DNA of 64,000 nucleotides from Marthasterias glacialis. Taxonomy: Eukaryota > Echinodermata > Asteroidea > Forcipulatida > Asteriidae. A program made the position numbers and the translations under genes. The notes beneath the pieces were generated by a model. It was given only the letters and a program-made list of their open reading frames with translations, was not told the origin of the DNA and did no database searches. The stretch covers positions 1,799,300 through 1,863,299 of the forward strand of contig OU452239.1 of assembly GCA_911728455.2 (NCBI GenBank), given 5' to 3'. Shown here piece by piece: positions 1-10,953 of this stretch; within the stretch, counting starts at the first letter, position 1, and every line of letters starts with the position of its first letter.

Positions 1-739
1 CATTCACTTACAAGCATAGATAGTTTTTTTAATATACGAAATCAAGAAACTAATACATTCATACAAAACGAAATAAAGAACTTAAATGAACAAAGGTGGA
101 GAAAACACTAATGCTATGAGAAAGACTTGAAAAAAAAAATTAAAAAAATGGAATTTGACGGGACCAAAGTACAGTTAATCATAATCGAATCAAAAAAAAA
201 AAAAAAAAAAAAAAATGTGCATAGTTTTCACCATTCTCTGCTAACCGAAAAGACAAGGTTTTGTTTCATAAGATCGATTTCTAGTAAATAAACGCTCAGC
301 TTTACCCGGAGCCAACATAAAAACAACCTAAAAATAATAACGAATATAATGTTATCATAAACTGGGACAATTTCAAACACACAACTTAAAAAAAAAGTGA
401 GGAACTCTAATCATGAAAAAATTCAACAGTATATTCAGGCCCATGGTGAAACCGCAAACCCCACTCGGCAGACCCCCCTCTAGATTCCAGTAGATAGCGA
501 TCTCAATCTCTGCGGTTTGTAAACAAATGACCCTGTGAAGCCAAGCGAGTAATGTGATCTTATCCGCTGGTTTACTCGCTGGCTCTGTTGTGAAAAGGCC
601 CACCTTTCAGCGGATAAAAATTTCCAGCGGATGACTTCTAATCCGCTGGTTCTCTTGGATGACTTTTGACAAGAGCCCTTACCAATAGTAGTAAGGACGT
701 TAAATACCAACTTTTCAATCACAACCAGTCATTTACCAT
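1..739. other. Intron or upstream sequence, no gene seen
   Basis: AT-rich sequence with an A-run (191-213). No exon of the gene to the right was recognised. Presumed intron of the CDON/BOC-like gene because its earlier exons are missing from the window. Confidence 0.4.
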
Positions 740-1456
740 GAGCAAGTTCGATCAAGGACCAATGGTTAACTAGTGGTTGATTAGTGTTGTACGTAGTGCG
801 TGTGCACTGGAGGTGAAGTGCGAACGACTCTAGTCATGTCACGTCAACGCGACCATGAGAAAATGGCGAATTCAACGATATCATATCTCTGATACTCCAC
901 TGTGCTTATAAAACGGCTATTGGTGACCAGTGATGCGACCAACCTCTATAGGCTGGTGCCGAATAGTCGACTAGACTAGTCCAACCATCGTTGGCTAGTG
1001 TGAGTTCAATCAGAGTTAACTGGTCCCCTCTCCACTGTGCTTATAAAATGGCTACTGATAACCAGCGATGCGACCAACCTCGATAGGCTGGTCGTGAATA
1101 GTCGACTAGACTAGTCCAACCATCGTTGGCTAGTGTGAGTTCAATCAGAGTTAACTGGTCCCCTCTCTCCACTGTGCTTATAAACCGGCTATTGGTAACC
1201 AGCGATGCGACCAACCTCAATAGGCTGGTCGTGAATAGTCGACTAGACTAGTCCAACCATCGTTGGCTAGTGTGAGTTCAATCAGAGTTAACTGGTCCCC
1301 TCTCCACTGTGCTTATAAAACGGCTATTGGTAACCAGCGATGCGACCAACCTCGATAGGCTGGTCGTGAATAGTCGACTAGACTAGTCCAACCATCATAG
1401 ACTAGCGTGAGGTCAATTAGAGTGAGTCGAACTATGGTCCTCAATCAAACTTGCTC
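740..1456. mobile_element. TIR DNA element, family A, internally amplified copy
   Basis: Ends are inverted: GAGCAAGTTCGATCAAGGAC at the left, and its imperfect complement ending CTTGCTC at the right. CAT flanks both ends, a possible 3-bp target duplication. The inner part has four tandem units of about 135 bp (starting near 897, 1031, 1168 and 1302), each with TCCACTGTGCTTATAAA and a TCGACTAGACTAGTCCAACC block. No transposase, so a MITE. Confidence 0.75.
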
Positions 1457-1506
1457 CATACTGCTCAGACTTTGATGGTTGTATGAATTCTTATTCCACT
1501 CCTCAG

Positions 1507-1614
1507 GTGGGCTTACAATTTACAGAGTGGGGCCAGAGGATGTCGGATGGTATCACTGCACTGCAGCCAACAAACATGGACAGGTGGTTGCAAAGGCTTA
1601 CTTGGCTGTCATTG
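1507..1614 (+). CDS. CDON/BOC-like exon a: end of last Ig domain
   Basis: Class 1-1 exon of 108 nt after CTCAG and before GTAAGA. It encodes LTIYRVGPEDVGWYHC..., the F-strand Cys with the Asp-x-Gly-x-Tyr-x-Cys type signature (DVGWYHC), and the G strand (VVAKAYLAVI). The B-strand half of this Ig domain must be on an exon left of the window. Confidence 0.85.
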
Positions 1615-4600
1615 GTAAGAACAAGCACAAATTGAAAAACTTGCTGTCTATGTCTTTAATAATAGCAACAATAATAATATGCAGTTCATATATAGCACTT
1701 TATCACACCCGATAGGTGTCTCAAAATGCTCAGTATCTTTTCCTGTAAGGTATGCAGAGTTATACGTTTTGAAGTATGTTCCTTTACATAGCACCATGTA
1801 ACGGTTTACAGGGTGCTGCGGCGCAATCAGCAGCCGATCAAACCAGGAACATCGGGGCGAACCCCTTCTCTTTGTGATAAGTGCACTGGGTTCTTTAATG
1901 TGCATTACACAATACAAGGGAACTTCCGCTTCATGTCCCATCCGAAGGACGAAGCAATAATGGTTAAGTGTCTTGCTCAAGGACACAAGTGTCACGACCG
2001 GGAATTGAACCCACACTCTGCTGATCAGAAACTCCAGAGCTTGAGTCTGTTGTTCTTATCCGCTCAGCCACGAACAGTGAACATCCAAGGAATGTCTGCG
2101 GAAGAAGATCACCAAAAATGTCTCCCCAATGGGCAAGGATTCCAATTTTAATCAAGGAGGAAATATTTTATGAAATCACAGCATGCAAAAGAAAGATGTC
2201 ATTTTCCTTTGTGCCTGTAACTCATCGAGTCGGGCTACGACCCGTAGCTTTATGATCCTTGCAATTTAATAACTCCAGGGGTTACCAGATGGTGAAAATG
2301 CCATCATTTCAACATACATCCTAAAATTTGGATCTTAGTGTCAGCTCTTTTTAGTTCTGATGAATGTGTGTATCAACCCGAAATATGAGTGTGCAGAACT
2401 AACTTTAAAAGTTTGTCATTTATTTGTTTATTTGTTTGTTGCAGAAAAAATAAGTACAACACCAGCTCCGGAGATGAGCACACGGCACGTGCTGAATCCG
2501 CCAGTGAATGATGACATCACCATCACAACCCAAACAACAGACGAACCTAACAAGCCAGGCACAGGTGGGTTCAAAGGTCACATTCGCAGGAAGGGGCAGC
2601 TTTCATTAGCTCACAACCAAAGGTTATAGAGCGTTGAAAGTGCTAGATGGGGAACTCTGGCTGAAATGTAAAATCCCACTGGATGCCATTTCAGCAAGTA
2701 ACTCTATTGATACAACAATAGATCAGTGCAGACAATGACCATTGCTATCAATGGGAAACAAAACATTCACTTGCTGAAATGGTGCCCATGCCTATTTCAC
2801 ATTGTAACAATAGATAGAGCTCCAGTTCCCCATCATGTGCATTCCGTGCTCTATAATCTTTGAGCACAACCCACAATCACACCAATTTCCCTGGCCCCCC
2901 TTTTTTCATAGAGCTGCTTAAGCATAGAAAGAAGCTAAGTGTAACAAAATGATGCCTACCAGAATAAGGTTACCAGCCAGATCACCATGTCACATGTAAC
3001 ATCTGTGACTGGTATCCTGCTCTTTTTTGCTTAGCAGAAAATTGTTAAGCATTATTTTCTGCTCTTTGTTTCCCTGGTGCTCTTGTGAACCTCCAACAAT
3101 TTTGTATTTTATCCTCTTCCAGAGAAAACAAATTTGATTTTTTTTCTCCCGCTCTTATTTCCTCCCCACGCAGTACCCGACGCCCCGACTAAGCCAGCCA
3201 TCACCAAAACATCAGACACCTCGGTGGAGACGAGGTGGAACTACTACGGTACGATCGCAGTGACGAGCTTCACTGTGCAGTACAGGGACGTGACGTCAGT
3301 GGATGGGTGGGTGACGGCCTCCAACGTCATACCTCCCAACCGCCGAATTTATGAAGTGCAAGGTCTTACAAAAGGTAGGGATTCAAGACAAATGATTCTG
3401 ACATTGTATGGAGTTTGCTTTTGGAGGGTGCGTGGAAGCCAGTTTGCCGACTACCGATGTTCTCAACTTTTTCAAAAAGTGCGTAGAACCTCCACTGTAT
3501 AAAATCATGTCAAAGCAGCAAACTTTTTTTGCAATTAGTGTGCTTAAAAGAAAAAGTCCTTTGAATTTAAGATAGTTACAGTGATTTTTTTAAGATGCCA
3601 CAGTGGTTGATATTGAATGGTCAGACAGTAGGAGGGTTGACTGTGTACTGTGTTAATGCATTCACTTGATGATGTCACACTGAAGACTGGCATAGTTTAT
3701 ATATCATTCAAAGCAACATTTAGATATATTGAATGGTCAGAAAGTAGGAGGGTTAAATTAATAGACTGTCTTTCCCTGCTTTAGGTGCGACGTATCGCTT
3801 CCTGGTCATCGCAGCCAATGAGCACGGAGAGGGCCCACCCAGCGAGATGTCTAATCGTTTCTTGATGCATGTCCCAGACAACCCACCAGTCCGACCCCCA
3901 CTGGACCCTCCTAGGATCATCGACTGCAGAGCACTGAGCTCAACCACCATCCTCGTCGAATGGGAGGTCAGTATTCAGAAATGATGATGGGAAATGACCC
4001 CGGTTTGGCATACAGTGGTTGTCATGGAGAGGCCATTTTGCATATTGCATCTTGGGAAAACACACTGGTCTGGCTGGTACTGGCCTTTTACAATACAGTA
4101 GGCCACCAAGGGTTGCTCTGGACAGACCATTTTGCATATTGCATCATTGGAAAGTAAACCTGGTCTGGCCAATATTGGCCTTATACAATACAGGGGGCCA
4201 CCATGGGTTGCTTTGGACAGGCCATTTTGCATATTGCATCATTGGAAAGTGATCCTGGTCTGGCTGATACTGGCCTTTTACAACACAGGGGGCCATCACG
4301 GTTGCTCTAGACAGGCCATTTTGCATATTGCATCATTGGAAAGTGAACCTGGTCTGGCCAATACTGGCCTTATACAAAACAGGTGGCCACCATGGGTTGC
4401 TTTGGACAGGCCATTTTGCATATTGCATCATTGGAAAGTGATCCTAGTCTGGCTGATACTGGCCTTTTACAATACAGGGGGCCACCAAGGGTTACCATGG
4501 AGAGGCTATTTTCGTATTGCATCTTTGAAAAAATACGCTGGTCTGGCTGATATTGACCTTTTACAATACAGTGGGCCACAAAGGGTTGTCCTCAAGAGGA

Positions 4601-7600
4601 GAGGCTATTTTGCATATTGCATCATTGGAAAGTGATTCTGGTCTGGCCGATTCTGGCCTTTTACAATACAGTAGGCCACCAATGGTTGCCCTGGACAGGC
4701 CAGTCTGCAATTGCATCATTGGAAAGTAAAGTGAACCTGGTGTAGCCATTTCTGGCAGTTCATAATAAAATAAGAATGGTTTGCGATAACACTGTGTACT
4801 ATCACTTTTTTTGAGTACTGCACAGCAAATGCTTCCTTGACAAAGAAAACCTACCAAAAATTACCATTGCTAAGGAGTTGTCATTTTGATTCTTGTCAAT
4901 AGTTTGATCCGGAGTATCCAGATATTCCAGTAACTGGTTTCTACATCCACACACGCAACACGGACAGCGACGACGACAACGACTACATCCGAACCCCGGT
5001 CAAGGGAATCGACGTCCGGCGTTACTACATCAATAATTTAGAGCCCGAGTTGACATATGACATCAAGATGCAGACCTTCAACAGTGGTGGAGAAAGCCCC
5101 TTCAGTAATGTGGTCATCCGAGGAACTTTAGGTCAGTTGTGTGGCGTGTTGTGGCTGAGCGGTCAAGCGCCCTGGACTCAAGCTCTGGTGATTCTGATCA
5201 GCAGAGTGTGGGTTCAAGTCTCGGTTTTGACACTTGTGTCCTTCAGCAAGACACTAAACCATTATTACTTTGTCTTTGGGATTGGATGTAAAGCTGTATG
5301 TCCCGTGTGTTGTGTAATCCATGTAAAAGAACCCAGTGCACTTTTCACCAAGAGAAGCGGTTTGCCCCGGGGTTTCTGGCAGTGGCTGCTGAATGCGCCG
5401 CAGCATCTTGTAAACCTGTATAAGGTGCTACATAAATGGGTCTCATATTTAAAAAAAACTTTAAATTATGTCTTAAAAAACAATATTAAGCCCCTTGAGT
5501 ACCTAATTGTTGAAAGATACGTGCGCTATAAGTCTCCGGTATTAGTTGTTAAAATGGGAGAGGGTTGTTCGGCACAATACCATCTCAGCCCTCGAAGGTT
5601 CCTGTATGTATTCCTGGGTGCAGAGAAGCAATTTATGTTTAACTGTCTTGTTCAAGGACACATGTTATGACTGGGATTCGAACACACAATCCAATGATAA
5701 GGCTATCAGAACTTGAGTCCGAGGTGCTCGACTTCTCGGCCCTAAAAAGGACATATTCTTGCTCTTTACATCACAGTAAAGATGTATCTTCTAAGTAAAC
5801 GAAAATATGTTTAGCAATAGTACGTTTACTGCCTCTTTTATACGCAATCTGTAAACAGATGAATAAATTATTACTATTTTGAATGTGCAGCTCAAGAAAC
5901 TCCGCCGCCCCCACTGATCATCCCAGAGCCCAACCCATCTAACTCCCCATCGGAAGGTATCCCCAACCTGCCAGACGACACAGAGCCCGATGCGGCGTCC
6001 GGTCAGGGAGAGGACATCCTGTACATCACTCTGGGCGTGGTGCTCGGCGCCATGCTGCTCGTCCTCATTATGTTCGGCGTCATGTGTATATGGAGAGCCA
6101 AACAGGTCAACAATAACAGGATGGCACGTAAGTAGATCCTCGGCTTACTGGAACATTTGTTACCCAGTTCGCTCTCTATAGCTGCCTCACTAACCAATTT
6201 ACCCACTGATGTCATATGTGTCTGGCCATGGTCTGCAGATTCAGGGAGATTCTGAGATTCTGTGCCCGCCATGTTTTGTGTAAAGGCCGCATTGCATTAT
6301 GGGATTACTTACACCTATATACTAATTCTAATTGGCATAAATACCTGGCAGAAATCTGCCCACTACCAGTCCCTACCAGTCCCTACATACAGTCCGTGCG
6401 AAAAACGATGTAGGGACCGGGAACCAGTCTAGTTGAAACACTTTTTGGGGGGTTTCAGGTAATTCAAAAAGAGTTACAACCAATGGAAAAACTGCTAGCA
6501 TGCTAGATGCAAAGTGGTACACTTTTGTGTTTCTTGTCATATATGCCCAAAGTCTTTACCAGTAAATTTAGACTTGCCTAGAAACTCATTCATGTTCCCG
6601 TGTTAATTTCTATTTCCAGGCGACTTCCATTATGGGTATTACTGCGACGGGGCTTATCGCCATGCCAACGGGAACGCCTACAAGTTTGGCGGCCACTACA
6701 TGAATGGCAACGGACCGCACGGCCATGGGATTGAAAATGTACCGTACGGGGAAACGACTACTCCTGCTGACCCTCGACCTCTCTACACCATGCCACAGGT
6801 AAACCTACGTGCAACCTGTGTATTTTGATTTCTAACTTGACCCTTGTACCCAGCGATAGTTTCAAGTTAGTTAACCAAAGAGCAAGTTCGATCAAGGATC
6901 AGTGGTTAAAACTAGTGGTTGGTTAGTGACGTACGTAGTGCATGCGCATTGAGGTTGAAGTGTGATCGACTCTAGTCATGTCGTGTCAACGCGACCATGA
7001 GAAAACGGTGAAATCAATGTTATAACTTTTCTGATAACTGGTCCCCTCTGCACTGTGCTTATGAAACGGCTTTTGGTAACCAGCGATGCGACCAACTTCG
7101 ATAGGCTGGTCGCGAATAGTCGACAAGACTAGTCCAACCATCGTTAACTAGTGTGAGTTCGATCAGAGTTAGTCAAAATATGGTTAACTATGGTCCTTGA
7201 TCGAACTGGCTCAAATATTCAAAACCATTCTACTGCACTGGTTGTATATGATGGAGCAAGCGTGTACAGAATTATCAATGTACTGTGTACACTTTCTCTA
7301 CATTGCAGACTGGCATAGTTTATCTATCAATTAAAACCATGTGAGTGATATTGAATGGTCAGATAGTAGGAGGGTTGACTGTGTACTGTGTACGCATTCA
7401 CCACATGTATGGAGTCATATTGCAGACTGGCATAGTTTATCAATTAAAACCATGTGAGTGATATTGAATGGTCAGATAGTAGGAGGGTTGACTGTGTACT
7501 GTGTATGCATTCACTACATGATACATTGCAGGCTGGCATAGTTTATCATTCAAAGCCATATGAATGATACTGAATGGTCAGACAGTAGGAGGGTTGACTG

Positions 7601-8627
7601 TGTACTGTGTATGCATTCACTACATGATACATTGCAGGCTGGCATAGTTTATCATTCAAAGCCATATGAATGATACTGAATGGTCAGACAGTAGGAGGGT
7701 TGACTGTGTACTGTGTATGCATTCACTACATGATATATTGCAGGCTGGCATAGTTTATCATTCAAAGCCATGTGAATGATATTGAATGATCAGACAGTAG
7801 GAGGGTTGACTGTGGACTATGGAGATGCATTCACCACTGGTTACCTCTTCTCTTTTTGTAACAGGATAACCTGGACGAGGGCAACTTCTTCCCGGGTCTT
7901 TCACCGCAAACCTCTCCTGTCCCAAACGGCCATGCCCCAGGCCACGCACTCCACCCACCCGCCGCGCCGAACGCGAACACCAACTCTAACCATAGCAGCG
8001 CCTCATCGGAGCATCTGTATGCCAACGGCAGCGTTAGGAGTCTACACAGCTCCTCGGACAGGGATGGAGGTCATCGGGGATTGGTCTATGGGGGTCAAGG
8101 GTCATATGGCACGGGGAATCGGCCAGTTTGTCCAAGCAGACATCACAAGGGGGAGAATAGCAAGAAGAAGAAGGCTGAAGAGAGAACAAGTCGAGAAGGT
8201 ACCCAAAAAAAAACAACCCCAAAACAACAACTATATTATATACAAAGAGCACACAATAGACCTTATGCGTCTGACGTCATGAGTCCCATAGAGATATGTA
8301 CAACAGCGCCCTCAATGAGGTCAAAATGGCCGTAAGTTTACTGTAGGCAAACGGCTCTGCCTACCCTCTACACTTTTTATAATGTGATATATATTTTGCC
8401 ATGTTTTAGGCACAGATAGTGAAGTTGGCTCCGACGTCCCATCATCTAAGAACAGCTTCTCACCTGTCGCATCGTCAACAGCGCCCTCATCTGGTCAACA
8501 GACATCCAGTCCAAATCCAGCCACCGATGACGTCAAAGCAACAAAGCCTCATAAAGGGTCACGAGACTCACTCAACCAATCACAAGAAAGCGATTCATGT
8601 CGAATTGTCAAACATTCAGATATATAG
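1507..8627 (+). CDS. CDON/BOC (Ihog-type) Hedgehog co-receptor, 3' nine exons
   Basis: Partial gene; coding exons 1507-1614, 2445-2564, 3174-3374, 3785-3966, 4903-5131, 5891-6127, 6620-6798, 7865-8198 and 8410-8627, about 602 residues in the window. All joints keep frame with GT-AG borders. Order: C-terminal half of an Ig domain (GWYHCTAANKHG), a Thr/Pro linker, FN3, FN3, a proline-rich juxtamembrane stretch, one transmembrane helix (ITLGVVLGAMLLVLIMFG) and a cytoplasmic tail of about 260 residues ending KHSDI. The membrane-proximal FN3 (GFYIHTRNTDSDDDNDY, then TYDIKMQTFNSGGESPFSNV) closely matches, from memory, the last FN3 of vertebrate CDON/BOC, the domain that binds Hedgehog; this decides the family. 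CDON/BOC/Ihog proteins are type I surface co-receptors acting with Patched. Only two FN3 domains are seen, as in insect Ihog, against three in vertebrates. Earlier Ig exons and the signal peptide must lie left of the window. CDON and BOC cannot be told apart here and may be one pre-duplication gene. Confidence 0.85.
1660..2080 (-). mobile_element. tRNA-Leu-like SINE
   Basis: Near full-length copy. The head (minus strand) begins near 2080 with GCTGAGCGGATAAGAACA, continues ACTCAAGCTCTGG, and has the B-box GGTTCAATTCCCGG. The body covers 1985-1750 and the tail is GATGTAAAGTGCTATATA-type followed by ATT repeats (1666-1680). Resembles a Leu(CAA)-type tRNA with a long variable arm. Confidence 0.7.
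2445..2564 (+). CDS. CDON/BOC-like exon b: Thr/Pro-rich linker
   Basis: Class 1-1 exon of 120 nt with acceptor TTGCAG and donor GTGGGT. It encodes an unstructured linker rich in Thr, Pro and Asp (EKISTTPAPEMSTRH, then TITTQTTDEPNKPGT) between the last Ig and the first FN3, probably O-glycosylated. No FN3 signature is present, so no third FN3 is hidden here. Confidence 0.75.
2622..2860. mobile_element. Palindromic MITE, family C (TTATAGAGC ends)
   Basis: A 239-bp element with ends GGTTATAGAGCG and GTGCTCTATAATC in inverted orientation and further internal inverted repeats (GGGGAACTC with GAGTTCCCC-type; TTTCAGCAAGTAAC with CACTTGCTGAAA). Confidence 0.65.
2905..3075. mobile_element. MITE, family E (AGCTGCTTAAGCA)
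   Basis: Contains AGAGCTGCTTAAGCATAGAA at the left, ACCAGCCAGAT, CTGGTATCCTGCTCTTTTTT, GCTTAGCAGAAAATTG and a TTATTTTCTGCT end. Copies recur near 12845-13205, and fragments near 13485 and 20270. Confidence 0.55.
3174..3374 (+). CDS. CDON/BOC-like exon c: first FN3 domain, N-terminal part
   Basis: Class 1-1 exon of 201 nt. It begins VPDAPTKPAITKTSDTSVE and continues with the B-strand Trp (TRWNYYG), YRD and the IPPNRRIYEVQGLTKG E-F region. By memory it matches the second FN3 of vertebrate BOC (start PDRPTISTASETSV). The domain is finished by the next exon. Confidence 0.85.
3600..3775 (+). repeat. Dispersed 105-115 bp repeat, family G1 (AATGGTCAGACAGTAGGAGG)
   Basis: Two units with TTGAATGGTCAGACAGTAGG, GACTGGCATAGTTTAT and ATCATTCAAAGC. 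The same unit recurs as an array at 7345-7845, near 40745-40915, in minus orientation at 63590-63865, and as a fragment near 29975. Confidence 0.7.
3785..3966 (+). CDS. CDON/BOC-like exon d: end of first FN3, start of second
   Basis: Exon of 182 nt, entered in phase 1 and left in phase 0. It encodes ATYRFLVIAANEHGEGPPSE, the classic F-strand Tyr and G-strand turn of FN3, then a Pro-rich spacer (PPVRPPLDPP) and the A-B strands of the next FN3 (STTILVEWE). Confidence 0.85.
4010..4725 (+). repeat. Tandem array, about 96-bp unit, 7-8 copies
   Basis: Repeated CCATTTTGCATATTGCATC, TTGGAAAGTGA, CTGGTCTGGC and CTTTTACAATACAG in the intron after gene 1 exon d. Several units stay open in one frame, giving a spurious 167-codon ORF. 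Starts about 45 bp after the exon d donor. Confidence 0.8.
4903..5131 (+). CDS. CDON/BOC-like exon e: membrane-proximal FN3
   Basis: Exon of 229 nt (phase 0 to 1). It encodes FDPEYPDIPVTGFYIHTRNT, an acidic DSDDDNDY loop and LTYDIKMQTFNSGGESPFSN. This is the most diagnostic exon of the gene: the acidic loop and the DIKMQ-FN-GGES motif are CDON/BOC hallmarks. In vertebrates this domain binds Hedgehog in a calcium-dependent way, so the acidic residues are functionally suggestive. Confidence 0.9.
5138..5450 (+). mobile_element. tRNA-Leu-like SINE
   Basis: Head GTTGTGGCTGAGCGGTCAAG, ACTCAAGCTCTGG, CAGAGTGTGGGTTCAAGTCT; then the shared body (CTTCAGCAAGACACTAAACC, GTAATCCATGTAAAAGAACC) and a truncated tail. 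Begins 6 bp after the donor of gene 1 exon e. Confidence 0.65.
5636..5745 (-). mobile_element. SINE head fragment
   Basis: Minus-strand copy of the same tRNA-Leu-like head: TGACTGGGATTCGAACACAC, GAACTTGAGTCC, CTTCTCGGCC. Confidence 0.5.
5891..6127 (+). CDS. CDON/BOC-like exon f: juxtamembrane and transmembrane helix
   Basis: Class 1-1 exon of 237 nt. A Pro/Asp-rich stalk (about 45 residues) leads to the hydrophobic helix around ILYITLGVVLGAMLLVLIMF and the basic stop-transfer WRAKQVNNNR. Type I topology follows from the Ig/FN3 ectodomain upstream. Confidence 0.88.
6620..6798 (+). CDS. CDON/BOC-like exon g: cytoplasmic, Gly/His/Tyr-rich
   Basis: Exon of 179 nt (phase 1 to 0) encoding RDFHYGYYCDGAYRHANGNA and GGHYMNGNGPHGHG, ending PLYTMPQ. 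The Asn-Gly-rich start of the tail resembles the NG-rich tail of vertebrate BOC in composition only. Confidence 0.8.
6880..7212. mobile_element. TIR DNA element, family A
   Basis: A 333-bp copy of the GAGCAAG...CTTGCTC-type element with a single internal unit, flanked by AAA on both sides. Lies in the intron between gene 1 exons g and h. Confidence 0.7.
7345..7845 (+). repeat. Tandem array of family G1, five units of about 107 bp
   Basis: The unit ATTGAATGGTCAGACAGTAG, GGTTGACTGTGTACTGTG, GCATTCACTACATGAT, GCTGGCATAGTTTAT recurs near 7350, 7463, 7569, 7675 and 7780. The array ends about 20 bp before the acceptor of gene 1 exon h. Confidence 0.8.
7865..8198 (+). CDS. CDON/BOC-like exon h: cytoplasmic tail
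   Basis: Exon of 334 nt (phase 0 to 1) with acceptor GTAACAG and donor GGTACC. It encodes DNLDEGNFFPGLSPQTSPVP, an Asn/Ser-rich stretch with EHLYANGSVRSLHSSSDRDG, and a basic KKKKAEERTSREG end. Intrinsically disordered; no known domain. Confidence 0.8.
8410..8627 (+). CDS. CDON/BOC-like terminal exon i with stop
   Basis: Last exon, 218 nt, Ser/Pro/Thr-rich (DSEVGSDVPSSKNSFSPVAS), ending ESDSCRIVKHSDI and stop TAG at 8625-8627. The phase-1 join to the preceding exon restores a Gly codon. Confidence 0.8.
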
Positions 8628-10950
8628 TATTTTATTGCACAGGGTGGTTTAATTTTAGTATATAATATTTTAAGAACCTGCCCACCCCTTGCAGACCAAA
8701 ATGGAGGCTTCCAATTACTGTCAAACAGTGGAGCTTACATTGTTTTTAGGGGTGTTATTTTTTAAGTTGTTTTTTTTTTACAAGAAAGTTCAGGGTTTTA
8801 TGTTTTGTAAATATCTCCTGTATAAATATTAATGTGGCTGATTTTAGGCGTTAAGAAGAACAAGACTAGATAATAATTTTACATTTTCGTTGTTTGAACT
8901 CTGGTTTACGAATTAATCGTTGGTTCAAAACTGTCCAATCAAAAGGACTGTTTCAAAGTGAACTTCTTCCCACCAATGAACAGCGAGCTTCCGTGTGATT
9001 TTGAAAACTTGCAAATGTGACTTCCAATAATACTCTTGCCAGTACATGCAGAAAGCGTGATCTGATAAATATGCACACGAGCCTTATGAATTATTCAAAT
9101 GAGCTCATAAATATGCATCACGTGTTAAGACCATGAACTTGTTCTTTATACTCATGAATATGTAGCAAACCCTGATGATTATGCAGCAGCTGTTTTAAAT
9201 ACGTAAATCAATCTCTTCCCAAAGATATCCCTCCATTAACAAATTGCTTGTGCCTTCAGTTTCAGTTGACTTTATTTTTATTCTCTTATTTTTTGGGGGG
9301 GGACAGATTTTTCTTTTTTAATTTGTTCTATTTTTCTTGATGATTTTTGGTTTAATTTTTTGCACTCCGATTTTATAGCACGATTAGTATTTTTTTTTTT
9401 TTGAAAAATCACGCACGACAATTTGTTTGCTCTTTTGGGTCACGATTTCACTAACTATATTCCTTGTGTGACGTTTTTTTAATTTTAATGAGTTCATGCA
9501 TAATTTGTTATGCATTTATGCAAGCTTGCTTATGCATATTTGCATATTTAATTACCTCCACCAGTTACGATTATCACTGCCAATTTAAGAAAGGAACAGT
9601 GGTGTTGATTTTTTATATATGAATTGATTTTATATTGTTGCATTGCTTACTATGCAAGAGCTGTTGTGATTGTGAGTTTTGAAATGATAAAACTAGAACA
9701 AGAGGCTGTTAAATTTTATTGAAATCAAGTGTCCGGTCTTTTGTTGTTTTGAACTTTTTGTTGTTGTTGTACTCACTGCCTCAAAATCTTCAAACGCAGT
9801 CGTGGCTGTTAGGAGACAGAGTATTGTATTTCCCAGTGCTTTTAAGTAAAACAATCAAATGAAAGTGTTGTATGTGATTGGCGGAAGGAGATGGGAGTGG
9901 TTAAAATTAACTTCAACCTGAGCCTCCCTTCGTAAAACAAGAACAATTTTACCTCAGTTTTAATTTTTCAAAACAAGGTGTGTAAACAGCTTTTTGATTT
10001 CCATGGTAGTTAACTCATTGCCTACCACTCACCGATATAAAGGGCTTGCGGTGTGGTTTTTATCTCTACCTATGGGTTTGGTTTTGATCTCTTCCATAAA
10101 ATGTGTGGTTTTTATCTCTACCCAATGGGTGTGGTTTTTTTCTCTTCCCAGTGGGTGTGGCTTTTTTCTCTACCCAGTGGGCAAGGTTCGTAGCTCCCAT
10201 CTCCTTCCCAAGCTCAAATCCTGATTATTTAAAGCAACAATTTTAAACATGGCTCACTCATGCTAATTTATGTATGTCAAAGGTCAACCCTTAAGTCCTA
10301 CATATGATATTATTCATATATTTGTGTATATAAGATAGAGGCAATACAGTGTACATTAGTGTAATTATGTAATCATACATATTTTATGTGACGGTTTTAA
10401 TGTACAAATCTAGCCTGCCGTTGTTTTTCTACTATTTATTTATCACCACTTGTATTGCAGTGGATGTACAGAGCAGAGGTCAGAGGTCATCGTGAAGGTC
10501 ATTGAGTAATTATTTGTGGTGAGACTTGTGTATGGGGTCAATTTAACAGAGTTACTTCGAGAAAAAAAACTAGTGTTACTCATGGCAGAAATACAAAATC
10601 GCTGAGCGAGTTTGCGTGATTTTATGTTGGTGCTTTTGATATGAACTGAATAATCAACATTCGATGATACTTTTGTCGACCAGAAAAAAAACAAGGATTT
10701 TTCTGTGTTTTCCCATTTGATTCCCATTGGTTGGACTGTTCTACGCAACGTCCCCATTGATATTTCAAAAAATCCAGCGAACTGGCGGCATCCTCTGTGT
10801 CAACGAGTAGGCATTCTCGGAAAAAGTGTGTATCTGTTGACTGCTTCAGAGGTTCCAAAGAAACGTTTTTGTCGGCAATCTCTGCTTATATAGCTAGTTC
10901 AGATATGCTGCAAAGACTGCAGCATTAAGCATCATCATGAAGTCAGGCTG
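8628..10950 (+). other. 3' untranslated and flanking region of the CDON/BOC-like gene
   Basis: AT-rich, no coding signal. Holds T-rich runs, several ATGCATATTTGCATATT-type blocks (near 9505-9550) and a short minisatellite at 10050-10190. The end of the transcript cannot be placed. Confidence 0.4.
10050..10190 (+). repeat. Minisatellite, about 30-bp unit
   Basis: Repeats of GTGTGGTTTTTATCTCTACC, CAATGGGTGTGGTTTTT and CCAGTGGG, roughly five imperfect units. The ORF through it is an artefact of the repeat. Confidence 0.65.
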
Positions 10951-10953
10951 TTA

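Noticed and set aside
4132-4635. 167-codon open frame on the plus strand
   Set aside because: It is the 96-bp tandem array read through; the unit length is a multiple of 3, which keeps it open. No splice context and no domain.
5050-5670. 206-codon open frame
   Set aside because: It is gene 1 exon e read past its donor into a SINE; the frame after 5131 is SINE sequence found elsewhere.
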